Source: Halomonas alimentaria
GTDB lineage: Bacteria; Pseudomonadota; Gammaproteobacteria; Pseudomonadales; Halomonadaceae
DNA: 64,000 bases
NCBI RefSeq assembly: GCF_009902005.1
Contig: NZ_WUTT01000001.1
Location: 474,509-538,508 of the forward strand
Direction: 5' to 3'
Under the pieces are notes generated by a model, which was given only the letters and a program-made list of their open reading frames with translations, was not told the DNA's origin and did not search any database. The translations under genes were made by a program, and so were the position numbers. Each line of letters starts with the position of its first letter. Within the stretch, counting starts at the first letter, position 1. Shown piece by piece: positions 33,094 to 45,400 of this stretch.

Positions 33094-33552
33094 ATGAAAT
33101 TGTCGGATTCGACTCGGGCTCGGGTGATCGGCCGCGCCGAGCCTGGTACCGCGGTTTCCAGCCTGCCGCTGATGGGGTGCCGGGTGCGGGCGGGTTTCCC
33201 CAGCCCCGCCGACGATCACCTCGAGGCGGAGATCAATCTCCACGAACATGTGGTGAAGCGCCCGGCGGCCACCTACTTCGTGCGTGCCGAGGGTGATTCC
33301 ATGCTCGGCGACGGCATCCATGACGGCGACCTGCTGGTGGTGGACCGCAGCCTGGAGCCGCTGCCCGGCCGGGTGGTGGTGATCGCCCTGGAGGGGGAAC
33401 CCACCGTCAAGCGCCTGGCGCGGTGCGGCGGCGAGGTGTGGCTGGTGGCCAGCAACCCGCGCTTCGCGCCGATCCCCCTGGCGGGCCGCGAGTGCCACGT
33501 GTGGGGTGTGGTCACCCATGTGCTCCACGCCCTGCCGGGGGGCGAGCGGTGA
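33094..33552 (+). CDS. umuD: UmuD, self-cleaving subunit of error-prone polymerase V
   Basis: This is a 152-residue S24-family protein. The cleavage site is at Ala33-Gly34 in [12 protein letters not shown], equivalent to Cys24-Gly25 of E. coli UmuD. The nucleophile is Ser69 in [20 protein letters not shown] and the general base is Lys106 in EPTVKRL. The spacing between these residues matches E. coli exactly, with nine extra residues at the N-terminus. RecA-stimulated cleavage yields UmuD', which joins UmuC. The start at 33094 follows GGTGGGGGTA and lies just after the LexA box. Its stop overlaps the umuC GTG start, giving translational coupling. Confidence 0.95.
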   Translation: MKLSDSTRARVIGRAEPGTAVSSLPLMGCRVRAGFPSPADDHLEAEINLHEHVVKRPAATYFVRAEGDSMLGDGIHDGDLLVVDRSLEPLPGRVVVIALEGEPTVKRLARCGGEVWLVASNPRFAPIPLAGRECHVWGVVTHVLHALPGGER

Positions 33553-34829
33553 TCGCCCTGGTCGACGGCAACAGCTTCTACGTCAGCTGCGAGCGGGTCT
33601 TCGACCCGCGCCTGGAGGGGCGAGCGGTGGGCGTGCTCTCCAACAACGACGGCTGCGTGGTGGCGCGCTCCCACGAGCTCAAGGCGCTGGGCGTGGCCAT
33701 GGGCGCGCCGCTGCACCTGCTGCCGCCGGCGGTGCGCCGCCAGGCGGTGATGCTCTCCAGCAACTACGCGCTCTACGGCGACATGTCGCGGCGGGTCAAC
33801 CAGGTGCTGGGCGAGTTCTCCCCCGACGTGGAGCCCTACTCCATTGACGAGAGCTTCGTGGGCTTCTCCGGCTTTCCCGAAGGCGAGCTCGAGCCGCGCT
33901 GCCGGGAGCTGCGCGACACCGTGGGCCGCTGGACCGGCATTCCCGTGGGTGTGGGGCTGGCACCCACCCGGACCCTGGCCAAGCTCGCCAACCGCCTGGC
34001 CAAGCGCGAGCCCGCCTTCGAGGGTGTCTGTCGACTGGACGCCGAGGGTGAGGCCACTCGCCGGGTGCTCGAGGCTTGCCCGGTGGATGACCTGTGGGGC
34101 GTGGCGCGACGCAGCGCCGAGCGGTTGGCGCTGATGGGCATCGAGAACGCCTGGCAGCTGCGCGAGGCCGACCCACGCTGGGTACGCAGCCGCTTCTCGG
34201 TGGTGATGGAGCGCATGGTCTGGGAACTGCGCGGGCGGCCGGCCATCGTCCTCGATGACATGAGCGAGCCGCGCCGGCGGTTGCTGGTATCGCGCTCCTT
34301 CGGGCGGCTCACCGGCGAGCGCCACGAACTGGAGGCAGCCATGCGCCAGCACTGCGCCCGGGCCGGCGAGAAGCTGCGCCGTCAGGGCAGCCTGGCCCAG
34401 GCGGTCCAGGTGTTCGTGCGCACCAATCCCTTCCTGGCCGGCGAGCCCCAGTACCGCAACGCCGCGGTGGTGGCGCTGCCGGCCCCCAGTGCCGACAGCC
34501 GCGAGCTGCTGGCCGCGGCGAGCCGCGCCCTGGCGGCGATCTACCTGGAGGGCTACCGCTACCAGAAGTGCGGCGTGATGCTGCTCGACCTGGTGGACGT
34601 CGAGCGGCGCCAGGCCTCGCTGCTCGAGACACCCGAGGACGATGCGCGCCGCGCGCGCAGCCAGCGGCTGATGGCGGCCCTGGACCGGCTCAATCGCGAG
34701 ATGGGTCGTGACACGGTGCGCTTTGGCCTGCCGCGGCGCGACAATGCCTGGAAGCTGCGCTGCGAGCGGCGCACGCCGCGCTACACCACGTCCTGGGATG
34801 AGTTGATGCGCGTCAAGACAGGGCGATAA
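33549..34829 (+). CDS. umuC: UmuC, catalytic subunit of DNA polymerase V (Y family)
   Basis: This is a 426-residue Y-family polymerase, the size of E. coli UmuC. It begins [20 protein letters not shown], where [11 protein letters not shown] carries the first catalytic aspartate and the steric-gate region. [29 protein letters not shown] and [13 protein letters not shown] (catalytic Asp-Glu) follow, then thumb and little-finger domains ([14 protein letters not shown]). The GTG start at 33549 overlaps the umuD stop by 4 bp; a longer frame from 33423 lies inside umuD and is rejected. With UmuD' it copies across DNA lesions during the SOS response. Confidence 0.95.
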   Translation: MIALVDGNSFYVSCERVFDPRLEGRAVGVLSNNDGCVVARSHELKALGVAMGAPLHLLPPAVRRQAVMLSSNYALYGDMSRRVNQVLGEFSPDVEPYSIDESFVGFSGFPEGELEPRCRELRDTVGRWTGIPVGVGLAPTRTLAKLANRLAKREPAFEGVCRLDAEGEATRRVLEACPVDDLWGVARRSAERLALMGIENAWQLREADPRWVRSRFSVVMERMVWELRGRPAIVLDDMSEPRRRLLVSRSFGRLTGERHELEAAMRQHCARAGEKLRRQGSLAQAVQVFVRTNPFLAGEPQYRNAAVVALPAPSADSRELLAAASRALAAIYLEGYRYQKCGVMLLDLVDVERRQASLLETPEDDARRARSQRLMAALDRLNREMGRDTVRFGLPRRDNAWKLRCERRTPRYTTSWDELMRVKTGR

Positions 34830-34941
34830 TTGTCTGCAACGCCATGCGAGAAGAGGGCGGGGTGGTCCCCGGCTCGACTACACTGGTGGCACCGCGGCGC
34901 GGTCGTGCGTCGTCAGGAAGTCATCACAGGGAGCAGAGCTC

Positions 34942-35694
34942 ATGCGAATGAAGGGCAAGAACGTCATCGTCACCGGCGGCGCCAGCGGTATCGGCCTGGC
35001 CAGCGTGGAGCGTTGCCTGGAGGAGGGGGCCAACGCGGTGATCGCCGACCTCGAGGGTGGCGAGGGTGCGGCCCGGGCGGCGGAGCTGGATGCCAGGCAT
35101 GCCGGCCGCTGCCTGTTCAAGGCATGCGACGTCACCGATACCGCCCAGGTCGACCGCCTGTTCGCGGAGACCGTCGCCGAGCTGGGCAGCGTGGATGCGG
35201 TATTCAACAATGCCGGTATCGGTGGCGTGACCCCCTCCGACGAGGTGAGCGACGACGAATACCTGCGCATCATCGACATCAACCTCAACGGGGTCTTCCG
35301 TGTGGCCCGCGCGGCGTTGCGGGTGATGTATCGCCAGGGCAGCGGCAGCATCGTCAACTGTGCTTCCATACTCGGCATGATGGGTCAGTCCCAGACCGCC
35401 GCCTACACCGCGGCCAAGGGTGGGGTGGTCAACATGACCCGCACCCTGGGCATCGAGGCCGCCCCCAAGGGGGTTCGGGTCAACGCCATCGGGCCGGGCT
35501 ACATCGACACGCCGCTGCTCCAGGCCCTGGACGACGAGCTGCTGCAAGGGCTGATCTTCCTGCACCCGATGGCCCGGCTGGGCCGCCCCGAGGAGGTCGC
35601 TAACGGTTTCCTGTTCCTGGCCAGCGACGAGGCCAGCTTCATTACCGGCACCACCCTGATGATCGACGGCGGCTTTACCGCCGGCAAGTCCTGA
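34942..35694 (+). CDS. short-chain dehydrogenase/reductase (SDR)
   Basis: This is a 250-residue classical SDR. The cofactor motif is VIVTGGASGIGLASVERCLEEGANAVIADLEG, key pieces TGGASGIG and the acidic residue in IADLEG, which suggests NAD(H). NNAGIGG is the structural motif. The catalytic set is Asn in DINLNGVF, Ser in VNCASILG and Tyr-x3-Lys in AYTAAKGG. The C-terminus ends TTLMIDGGFTAG. The substrate cannot be read from the sequence. The ATG at 34942 has GGGAG nine bases upstream. It is a single gene between umuC and the large signalling gene, and an unrelated role is likely. Confidence 0.88.
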   Translation: MRMKGKNVIVTGGASGIGLASVERCLEEGANAVIADLEGGEGAARAAELDARHAGRCLFKACDVTDTAQVDRLFAETVAELGSVDAVFNNAGIGGVTPSDEVSDDEYLRIIDINLNGVFRVARAALRVMYRQGSGSIVNCASILGMMGQSQTAAYTAAKGGVVNMTRTLGIEAAPKGVRVNAIGPGYIDTPLLQALDDELLQGLIFLHPMARLGRPEEVANGFLFLASDEASFITGTTLMIDGGFTAGKS

Positions 35695-35715
35695 CCCGTC
35701 CCTCCCCGCGCCTCC

Positions 35716-38700
35716 TCATGCCGTGAGGAGGCGCTCGATCTCCGCCAGCAGTATCGCACACGCCTCGTCGAGGGTGCGGTGCTGCTCGGCGGTATCGCCA
35801 TCGAAGTCGCGTTCGAGCAGTGCTGCGACCAGGGCGTGCGCCTCCCGGTGCAGTGCCGCCAGGTGGTCCAGGTCGGGCAGGTCATTGTGGTCGAGGGCCA
35901 GCCAGTCGCAGAAGTGGCAGTGCGAGTCCGCAAGCGGCGTGGGCAACGGACTCGCGTCTGCCTCCAGGAGGTGATGCAGGTGCCGGCACCAGGCGCGATG
36001 CTCCACGCCGGCAACCAGCAACGGCAACTGGCCGGGTGCCAGCGGTGCCTGCTGGGCCCAGCTGGTCGGCGGTTGCCACTCCTGGCACCAGTCGGCAATG
36101 GCGTCCGCTGGCATCGGGCGGGCGATACCGTAGCCCTGCCCCAGCTCGCAACCCAGGCGCAGCAGCAGCTGGCCATGGTCCAGGGTCTCCACTCCCTCCG
36201 CGATCACCTGGCGCTCGAAGGCATTGGCCAGCCCCAGCACGCCGGCGAGGATCTTGATGTCCTCCGGGGCGCCCAGGATGTCACGCACGAAGCTCTGATC
36301 GATCTTGACCGTGCCTGCCGGTAGCCGCTTGAGATAGGTGAGCGACGAGTAGCCGGTGCCGAAGTCATCCAGCGAGACCTGTACGCCGAGGCGCCGGCAC
36401 TCCTCCAGTAGCTCGCTGATCAGCGCCAGGTCGCCCAGGGCGCTGGTCTCGAGGATCTCAAGCTCCAGGCTGCCCTCGGGCAGGTCCGGCTGCTCGGCGA
36501 GCAGCTCCGCCAGCCGCGCGGGAAGCTCGCGCTGGCGCAGCTGGCGGGCCGCCATGTTGACGCTCACCGGCAGCTCGAGACCGGCGCGTCGCCAGGCGGC
36601 GGCCTGGGCCAGGGCGCGGCGGATTACCCACTCCCCCAACGCCTCTGCCAGGGCATGCTCCTCGATGATGGGCAGGAACTGGCCCGGGGCGAGCAGGCCG
36701 CACTCGGGGTGGGCCCAGCGCACCAGCGCCTCGACCCCGATCACCTCGCCGCTGCGCATGTTGACCTTGGGCTGGTAGTGGAGCACGAACTCCTCCTTCT
36801 CCAGCGCTTGCTGCAGGCGCTCCAGGCTTTCGTGATGGCTGCGTACCGAGCGGTCATGCTCCGGATCGAACAGGTGGTAGCGCCCCTTTCCGGCGAGCTT
36901 GGCCTGGTACATGGCCTGGTCGGCCTGGCGCAGCAACTGGTCGGCCTCGACGCTCTCCGCCTGGGGATAGAAGGTCACCCCCAGGCTGGCGCTGACCTCG
37001 AGACGCTGGCCTTCGTACCATACCGGCTGGGCGGCGGCCTCGAGCAGGCGGCGCAGCAGGGGGGTGGCCAACCGGGTGTCGGGGAGATCGACCAGCACGG
37101 CGACGAACTCATCGCCGCCCAGGCGCGACAGGGTATCTCCCTCGCGAACCACTTCACGCAGTCGTTTCGCCAGGGTCACCAGCAGGTGGTCGCCGGCGGC
37201 GTGACCGAAGCGGTCATTGATGGACTTGAAGCCATCGAGGTCCAGGTAGATCACGGCCAGGGAGCGTTCGAGGCGCTGCTCGTGGGCCATGGCCTGGCCC
37301 AGGCGGTCGGCGAGCAACACCCGGTTGGGCAGCCCGGTGAGGGCGTCGTAATGGGCCAGGTACTCCAGCTGACGCTCATGCTCCTTGATCAGGGTGATAT
37401 CGCTGGAGATGCCCAGCAGGCCGACGATCTCCTCGCCGTCGCGGATCGGTGTCTTGATCTCCAGAAAGACACGCCGGTTGCCATCGGCGTCGCGGGTGAC
37501 CACCTCCTCGGTGGTCTGCTCGCCGGCCAGCACGCGGCGATCCAGCGCATGGAGCCTCGCCACGGTATCGGTGCTGAAGAAGTGAGCATCCTCGCTGCCG
37601 ATTAGCGACTCGGCATCGCAGCCGAACAGCGTCAGGGTGGCGCGGTTGGCGTAGGTATAGCGATAGTCCCGATCCTTCATGTAGATGTAGGAGCCGACGT
37701 GGTCGAGGGCCTCGCGGAAGCGCCGGGTCTCGAGGTGGGCGGCATGCAGGGCGAACTCCGCCTGCTTGCGCTCGGTGATATCGGTGATCACGCCGTACCA
37801 GGTGATGGCGCCATCGGCTTCGGCGTGGGGCAGGGCGTCGCCGAACACCCACTGCAGCCTGCCATCCGGCAGGTGCACCCGGTACTCCTGGCGCCAGGGG
37901 GTCAGGGTCTCGCCGGAACGGGCGATGGAGACCACCACGGCATCGCGGTCGTCGGGGTGGATGGCAGAGATTACCGGGGTGGCGTCGTCCTGTACCTGCT
38001 CCGGTGCCACGCCGTAGATCTGCCGCATGCCATCGCTGGCATAGGGGAAGCGCGAATGCCCGCCGGGCTCGAGGCGGAATTCATAGACCACGCCGGGAAT
38101 GCGCCCGGCGATGGTCCTCAGGCGGGAGACGGCCCGCTCCAGCTGGGTCTCGCGCTGGCGGATGGTCCGGGTCAGTGCCTGGGTCATGGCCAGGGCGCGG
38201 GCCCGGGTGCCCTGCAGCGAGGCGATCAGGGCGCAGAGCAGGAGGGTAAGGAGGAGGCCTCCGGCGAGGCGCCATCCGGCGGCAGTGAGGTCGGCCGCGG
38301 CGCCGGGCGCACGATGGCGGAAGAGCAGCCGCCAGGTCTGGCCGGCAATATCGATGTGTCGGGTCTGCTGGAAAGTCGAGGCGGGGGCGGGCTCGGAGTC
38401 GCTCGCGTAGAGCAGAGCTCCCCGGGCGTCGCCCTCGCTCTCGTGGAGGCTCAGCACCAGCGGTTGGCCGTCGCTCCAGTCATGGTCGTCGAGGATGCCG
38501 GCCATCAGGTCATACATGCGGTAGGGCATGTAGACCCAGCCGAGCAGGGCGTCGCGGCGCTCAGCGGTGTTCGCCTGCGGCATATCGCGGCGATAGACCG
38601 GCAGGTACATCAGGGTGGCCGGCTGCGGCTCGCCCTGTTCGGTGACCAGCTCGACTCGCCCGCTCAGGGTCGCCTTGCCGGTGTCCCGGGCTCGCTCCAT

Positions 38701-39207
38701 GGCGGCGCGCCGGATGGGCTCGGCGAACATGTCGTAGCCCAGGGCGTGCCGGTTGCGGCCGCTGAAGGGCTCGATGTAGTGCACCGGGCCATAGGCCTCG
38801 CGTTCACCGGAGGGGGTGATCGCATGGTCGGTGAAGCCCTCGGCGCGCACCGTTGCCAGATAGTCAGCCAGCCGGTCGGCGGGCACATGGCGGGCGAAGC
38901 CGATGCCTTCGACGTTGCCGAGCAGCGCCGAGGCCTGCAGGTCCTCGACGAAGGTGCGCCACTCGCCGCGGTCCACCGTCTCCGAGGCGTCGAACAGCGC
39001 GGAGGCGCCGCGCAGGATCAGCGCATAGGCGGCGAGGCGCTCCTCGACACGCAGGGTGACCTGGTCGGCGCTGAAGGCGAGCCGCTGCATCGCCTCGTCC
39101 CCGGCATCACGGCGCGCCTGCTGCGCGGTGGCCAGCGACAGCATCACCCCGACCAGGGCGATCAGCCACAGCCATGGGGGAATCTGGAGGTAGGGAGGGC
39201 GTGCCAT
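35716..39207 (-). CDS. CHASE-PAS-PAS-GGDEF-EAL protein with C-terminal CZB-like domain
   Basis: This is a 1163-residue membrane sensor. After TM1 (WLWLIALVGVMLSLATA) comes a periplasmic CHASE domain (GIGFARHVPA, GPVHYIEPFSGRNRHALGYDM), then TM2 (LAGGLLLTLLLCALIASL). Cytoplasmic PAS domains, GGDEF (DALTGLPNRV, RLGGDEF, inhibitory site REGD) and EAL (GVEALVRWAHPE, SVNMAARQ, LEILETS, DDFGTGYSSL, VKIDQSFV, IAEGVET) follow, all catalytic residues intact. The last ~95 residues (35716-36006) contain EHRAW, CHFCDWL and LAALHREAH. This His / Cys / His-x3-His pattern is that of CZB zinc-binding domains and would make zinc an input to cyclic-di-GMP turnover. It is a single leftward gene; GGAG lies 11 bases before the ATG. 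Confidence 0.88.
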   Translation of the reverse strand: MARPPYLQIPPWLWLIALVGVMLSLATAQQARRDAGDEAMQRLAFSADQVTLRVEERLAAYALILRGASALFDASETVDRGEWRTFVEDLQASALLGNVEGIGFARHVPADRLADYLATVRAEGFTDHAITPSGEREAYGPVHYIEPFSGRNRHALGYDMFAEPIRRAAMERARDTGKATLSGRVELVTEQGEPQPATLMYLPVYRRDMPQANTAERRDALLGWVYMPYRMYDLMAGILDDHDWSDGQPLVLSLHESEGDARGALLYASDSEPAPASTFQQTRHIDIAGQTWRLLFRHRAPGAAADLTAAGWRLAGGLLLTLLLCALIASLQGTRARALAMTQALTRTIRQRETQLERAVSRLRTIAGRIPGVVYEFRLEPGGHSRFPYASDGMRQIYGVAPEQVQDDATPVISAIHPDDRDAVVVSIARSGETLTPWRQEYRVHLPDGRLQWVFGDALPHAEADGAITWYGVITDITERKQAEFALHAAHLETRRFREALDHVGSYIYMKDRDYRYTYANRATLTLFGCDAESLIGSEDAHFFSTDTVARLHALDRRVLAGEQTTEEVVTRDADGNRRVFLEIKTPIRDGEEIVGLLGISSDITLIKEHERQLEYLAHYDALTGLPNRVLLADRLGQAMAHEQRLERSLAVIYLDLDGFKSINDRFGHAAGDHLLVTLAKRLREVVREGDTLSRLGGDEFVAVLVDLPDTRLATPLLRRLLEAAAQPVWYEGQRLEVSASLGVTFYPQAESVEADQLLRQADQAMYQAKLAGKGRYHLFDPEHDRSVRSHHESLERLQQALEKEEFVLHYQPKVNMRSGEVIGVEALVRWAHPECGLLAPGQFLPIIEEHALAEALGEWVIRRALAQAAAWRRAGLELPVSVNMAARQLRQRELPARLAELLAEQPDLPEGSLELEILETSALGDLALISELLEECRRLGVQVSLDDFGTGYSSLTYLKRLPAGTVKIDQSFVRDILGAPEDIKILAGVLGLANAFERQVIAEGVETLDHGQLLLRLGCELGQGYGIARPMPADAIADWCQEWQPPTSWAQQAPLAPGQLPLLVAGVEHRAWCRHLHHLLEADASPLPTPLADSHCHFCDWLALDHNDLPDLDHLAALHREAHALVAALLERDFDGDTAEQHRTLDEACAILLAEIERLLTA

Positions 39208-39307
39208 GCCGGTGGATCACTCCTGCGAGTCGCTCCGTGACTGTAGAAGCATACCGGCTCAACGGACCGACGTCGCCGAGGAGGGGGTGACGGAGTGGCC
39301 GAAACGC

Positions 39308-39345
39308 AAAACGGCTACCGCGACGATGCGCCAAGTAGCCGTTTT
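39308..39345 (-). terminator. terminator downstream of tRNA-Thr
   Basis: A perfect 11-bp stem (AAAACGGCTAC / GTAGCCGTTTT, 16-nt loop), beginning 12 bp beyond the encoded CCA end of the tRNA. On the minus strand it ends in TTTTGCG. Confidence 0.75.
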
Positions 39346-39357
39346 CATTGATATTTC

Positions 39358-39433
<76 letters not shown>

Positions 39434-39468
39434 CTGACAGGCATGTTAGCGCTGGCGGGGCGCCGCGG

Positions 39469-40824
<1,356 letters not shown>

Positions 40825-40827
40825 GCC

Positions 40828-42264
40828 TCAGCGCGGCAGGCGGGCGGGCTCGGTTTCCTTGGCCCGGGCATTGAGCCGCGGGAATTCACGCCGGCTGCGG
40901 TCGACGTAGCTGAGTATCTCGTGATAGCGGCGGATGTTGCGCACATAGATCACCGGCTCGCCGCCCCTGGCATAGCCGTGGCGGGTCTGGCTGTGCCATT
41001 CGCGCTCCTGCAGCAGCGGCAGGGATTCACGCACGTCGCCCCACCGGTCCGGATCGCCACCGCGCTGCTCGGTGATCCGGCGCGCATCGTAGAGGTGGCC
41101 GAGGCCGACGTTGTAGGCCGCCATGGCCATGTAGAGGCGGTCGTCACCCTGGATCGACTCGGGCAGGCGTTCATGCAGCTGGCGCAGGTAGCGGGCGCCG
41201 CCATGGATGCTCTGGGCCGGGTCGAGGCGGTCGGCGACGCCCAGATCGCCAGCGGTGGCGTTGGTCAGCATCATCAGCCCGCGTACGCCGGTGGGGGAGG
41301 TGGCCAGGGGGTCCCAGTGGGACTCCTGGTAGCCCACCGCGGCCAGCAGCTTCCAGTCGAAGTCCGACGCTCGGGCGGCCTCGCGGAACAGCTCGGTGTA
41401 GTCGGGGAGGCGCTCCTCGACGTGATCGAGGAAGGTGCGCGTCCCGACATACTCCAGGTAGTCGTCGTGGCCGAAATAGCGAGCCACCAGGGCGTCGAGC
41501 TCGCCGGCGTCGTGCAGTTCGGAGATGAAGCGATTGGCGGCCTCGACCAGCGCCAGGCTGCGTTCGGCGGGGAAGGCCCAGGCCATGGAGAGGGGGTCGC
41601 CGAGCAGGAAGCCGCGCTCCACGCCGGGGAAGAACAGCCGGTTGAGGCGGAACTGGTGATCGAAGAGCACCGCCGCGTCGAGCTCACCGTCCTCGACCTG
41701 GCCGAGCAGCTCGGCGACCTCCACCTCGGCGGAGGCTGCCCAGCGCAGTTCCGGATAGTCGGCCTGAAGCTCGCTCAATACCCGTCCGGTGCCGGCGCCG
41801 CCGATGGTGCCGATGGAAAGACCCGGCAGGTCGTCGGCGGCCTCCACGGGCGGCAGGCCACGGCGATAGACCACGACCGGCTGCAGCTCGATGATCGGTC
41901 GGCTGAAGACCACTCCCGGCAGGTCGGGCTCCAGGGGCAGGGCCGCCGCGCCCATGTCGCCCTCCTGGCGTACCGCCTCCAGGGCACTGGCGATGTGGTG
42001 ATCGGCGCGAATGGTCAGGCTGACCCCCAGCTGTCCGGCGAAGCGGCGTACCAGCTCGTACTCGAACCCGGTGGGCCCCTCACGCCCCTCGTAGTAGGTG
42101 GTGGGGGTGTTGCGGGTGTGCACGCTGAGCAGCTCCCGGGCCAGGATCGTCGCGAGCTGGCCCGGCTCTCCGGTGCGCGGGGGCTCGGGGATCAGGCACA
42201 GAGCGAGGGTCGCCAGCAGGGCGAGAACACCACGCCTCGGGGAAGCGTTCGGGATCAGGGTCAT
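40828..42264 (-). CDS. mltF: membrane-bound lytic murein transglycosylase F
   Basis: This is a 478-residue periplasmic or outer-membrane enzyme. A signal peptide ([16 protein letters not shown]) is followed by a solute-binding-like domain ([36 protein letters not shown]) and a C-terminal SLT domain: [29 protein letters not shown], key piece GYQESHWDP with the catalytic glutamate, plus [17 protein letters not shown]. MltF cleaves glycan strands of murein. The position divergent from purL matches E. coli. The start is uncertain: 42264 is preferred because it places the signal peptide near the N-terminus; an in-frame ATG at 42321 adds 19 residues. It converges with tadA, 3 bp between stops. Confidence 0.9.
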   Translation of the reverse strand: MTLIPNASPRRGVLALLATLALCLIPEPPRTGEPGQLATILARELLSVHTRNTPTTYYEGREGPTGFEYELVRRFAGQLGVSLTIRADHHIASALEAVRQEGDMGAAALPLEPDLPGVVFSRPIIELQPVVVYRRGLPPVEAADDLPGLSIGTIGGAGTGRVLSELQADYPELRWAASAEVEVAELLGQVEDGELDAAVLFDHQFRLNRLFFPGVERGFLLGDPLSMAWAFPAERSLALVEAANRFISELHDAGELDALVARYFGHDDYLEYVGTRTFLDHVEERLPDYTELFREAARASDFDWKLLAAVGYQESHWDPLATSPTGVRGLMMLTNATAGDLGVADRLDPAQSIHGGARYLRQLHERLPESIQGDDRLYMAMAAYNVGLGHLYDARRITEQRGGDPDRWGDVRESLPLLQEREWHSQTRHGYARGGEPVIYVRNIRRYHEILSYVDRSRREFPRLNARAKETEPARLPR

Positions 42265-42419
42265 GCGGTGACGGGCTGTGATGAGGTCCTCCACGATACC
42301 CAGCCCGGCCGTGGCTGTCATGTGGCGGATTTCTCGCCACCTGCGCTTTCCAGTATCATGTGCGCTCGTTGCCGCAGGCCGCGGCCCCCGATCGTGAAGA
42401 CTCTCAGAGGCTCCTGGAT

Positions 42420-45400
42420 ATGCTCGAACTGCGCGGCGCCCCCGCCCTCTCCGCCTTCCGTCATGCCAAGTTGCTGGCCGCCCTGAGCGACGGCGTGGGT
42501 GACGTCGCCTCCCTCTCGGCGGAATATGTGCACTTCGTCGACCACGAGGGCGAGCTGTCCGGCGAGGCCCTGGCCGTGCTTGAGCAGTTGCTCGACTACG
42601 GGGTCGAGCACCGGGACGAGGATGTCCGCGAGGGCCAACTGTTTCTGGTGGTGCCGCGTATCGGCACCCAGTCGCCCTGGTCCTCCAAGGCGACCGATAT
42701 CGCCCATAACTGCGGCCTTTCCCAGGTGAGGCGCATCGAGCGTGGCATCGCCTACCGGGTCAAGCTCAAGGGGATGCTCTCCGAGAAGGCCTTCGAGCGG
42801 ATCATTGCTGCTCTCCACGACCGTATGACCGAGACGGTGCTCACCGACTCGAGCGACGCGGCCAAGCTGTTCGCCCATCACGAGCCGGCGCCGCTGGGCA
42901 GTGTCGACCTTCTCGCAGGGGGGCGCGAGGCGCTGGTCACCGCCAACGCCGAGCTGGGCCTGGCCCTGGCGGATGACGAGATCGACTACCTGGTCGAGGC
43001 CTTCCATGACCTGGGGCGCAACCCCACCGACGTCGAGCTGATGATGTTCGCCCAGGCGAACTCCGAGCACTGTCGCCACAAGATCTTCAATGCCGACTGG
43101 GTGGTCGACGGCGAGGCGCAGACGCACTCGCTGTTCAAGATGATCAAGAACACCTACCAGGCCTCGCCGGACGACATCCTCTCCGCCTACAGCGACAACG
43201 CGGCGGTGATCCGTGGCTGCGAGGCGCCGCGCTTCTTCCCGGCACCGCTGACCGGCCAGGCGGGGGAGCGTGCCACCTACGCGGGCCATGCCGAGCCGAT
43301 CCAGATCCTGATGAAGGTGGAGACCCACAACCACCCGACGGCCATCGCGCCGCACCCGGGGGCGGCCACCGGCGCCGGCGGCGAGATCCGTGACGAGGGC
43401 GCCACCGGTATCGGCGGCAAGCCCAAGGCGGGACTCAGCGGCTTCACGGTCTCCAACCTGCGTATCCCCGAGTTCGTGCAGCCCTGGGAGGCCTTCGACT
43501 ACGGCAAGCCCGAGCGCATCGTCTCGGCGCTGGCGATCATGCTCGAGGGCCCCATCGGCGGCGCGGCCTTCAACAACGAATTCGGCCGGCCCAACCTCAC
43601 CGGCTACTTCCGTACCTACGAGCAGGAGGCGCTGGGCGCCAACGGCATCGAGCGCCGCGGCTTCCACAAGCCGATCATGATCGCCGGCGGCTTTGGCAAC
43701 GTCCGCGACGGCCACGTGCAGAAGGGCGAGATCCCGGTGGGTGGCAAGCTTATCGTGATGGGCGGCCCGGCCATGCTGATCGGCCTGGGGGGCGGTGCGG
43801 CCTCCTCCATGGCCTCCGGCGCCTCCAGCGCCGACCTGGACTTCGCCTCGGTGCAGCGCGGCAACCCCGAGATCGAGCGCCGCGCCCAGGAGGTGATCGA
43901 CCGTTGCTGGGCGCTGGGCGAGGCCAACCCGATCCGCTTTATCCACGATGTGGGGGCCGGCGGCCTCTCCAATGCGCTGCCGGAGCTGGTCAAGGATGGC
44001 GAGCGCGGCGGTCAGTTCGACCTGCGCGCGGTGCCCAACGCCGAGCCCGGCATGAGCCCGCTGGAGATCTGGTGCAACGAGGCCCAGGAGCGCTACGTGC
44101 TGGCGGTGGCGGCCGAGGATCTCGACACCTTCGATGCCCTGTGTGCTCGGGAACGCTGCCCCTACGCCGTGGTTGGCGAGGCCACCCAGGCCCACCACCT
44201 GGCGGTGCGTGACGGCCACTTCGAGAGCCAGCCCGTCGACCTGCCGATGAGCGTACTGTTCGGCAAGCCGCCGAAGATGACCCGCGAATTCCAGCGCCAG
44301 GCCAACGAGCTGCCGGGGGTGATGCTCGACAACCTCGACCTGCGCGAGGCCATGGACCGCGTGCTGCGCCTGCCCACCGTGGCGTCCAAGAGCTTCCTGA
44401 TCACCATCGGCGACCGCTCCATCACCGGCCAGGTGGCCCGCGACCAGATGGTCGGGCCCTGGCAGGTGCCGGTGGCCGACGTGGCGGTGACCACGGCCAG
44501 CTTCGATACCCATGCGGGCGAGGCCATGGCCATGGGCGAGCGTCCGCCGGTGGCGCTGATCGCCCCCGCCGCCAGTGCCCGCCTGGCGGTGGCCGAGGCG
44601 ATCACCAACCTGGCCGCGGCACCCATCGACAAGCTTTCCGACATCAAGCTCTCCGCCAACTGGATGAGCGCGGCGGACCACCCCGGCGAGAACCAGGCGC
44701 TGTATGACGCCGTCCATGCGGTGGGCATGGAGCTCTGCCCTCAGCTTGGCATCGCCGTGCCGGTGGGCAAGGACTCCATGTCCATGCGTACCGCCTGGCA
44801 GGAGGAGAATGCGAAGGGTGACGTCGAGGAGAAGAGCATCACCTCGCCGCTCTCCCTGGTGATTACCGGCTTCGCCCCGGTCAGCGATGCCATGCGCACC
44901 CTGACGCCCCAGATCAACCTGGAGCAGGACGAGTCCGACCTGATCCTGATCGACCTGGGCGAGGGGCAGAACCGCCTGGGCGGCTCGGCGCTTGCCCAGG
45001 TCTACGGCCAGGTCGGTGACGAGGCCCCGGACCTGGATGACCCGGAGGATCTCAAGGCGTTCTTCGCGGTGATCCAGGGGCTCAACGCCGAGGGCAAGCT
45101 GCTCGCCTACCACGACCGCAGCGACGGCGGTCTGCTGGTGACCCTGCTGGAGATGGCCTTCGCCGCGCATGCCGGCCTGGAGATCAAGCTCGACTGGCTG
45201 GTGGATGAGCCGGTGGAGGCCTTCAACGCGTTGTTCGCCGAGGAGCTGGGCGCGGTGATCCAGGTGAGCCGCGAACACACCGAGGAGGTGCTGGCCCAGT
45301 TCGCCGCCGCCGGCCTCGAGACCTGTGGCGTCATCGCCCGGCCACGCTACGACGACCAGGTGCGCGTCACCCTCTTCGAGGAGCCGCTGCTGGAGACCAC

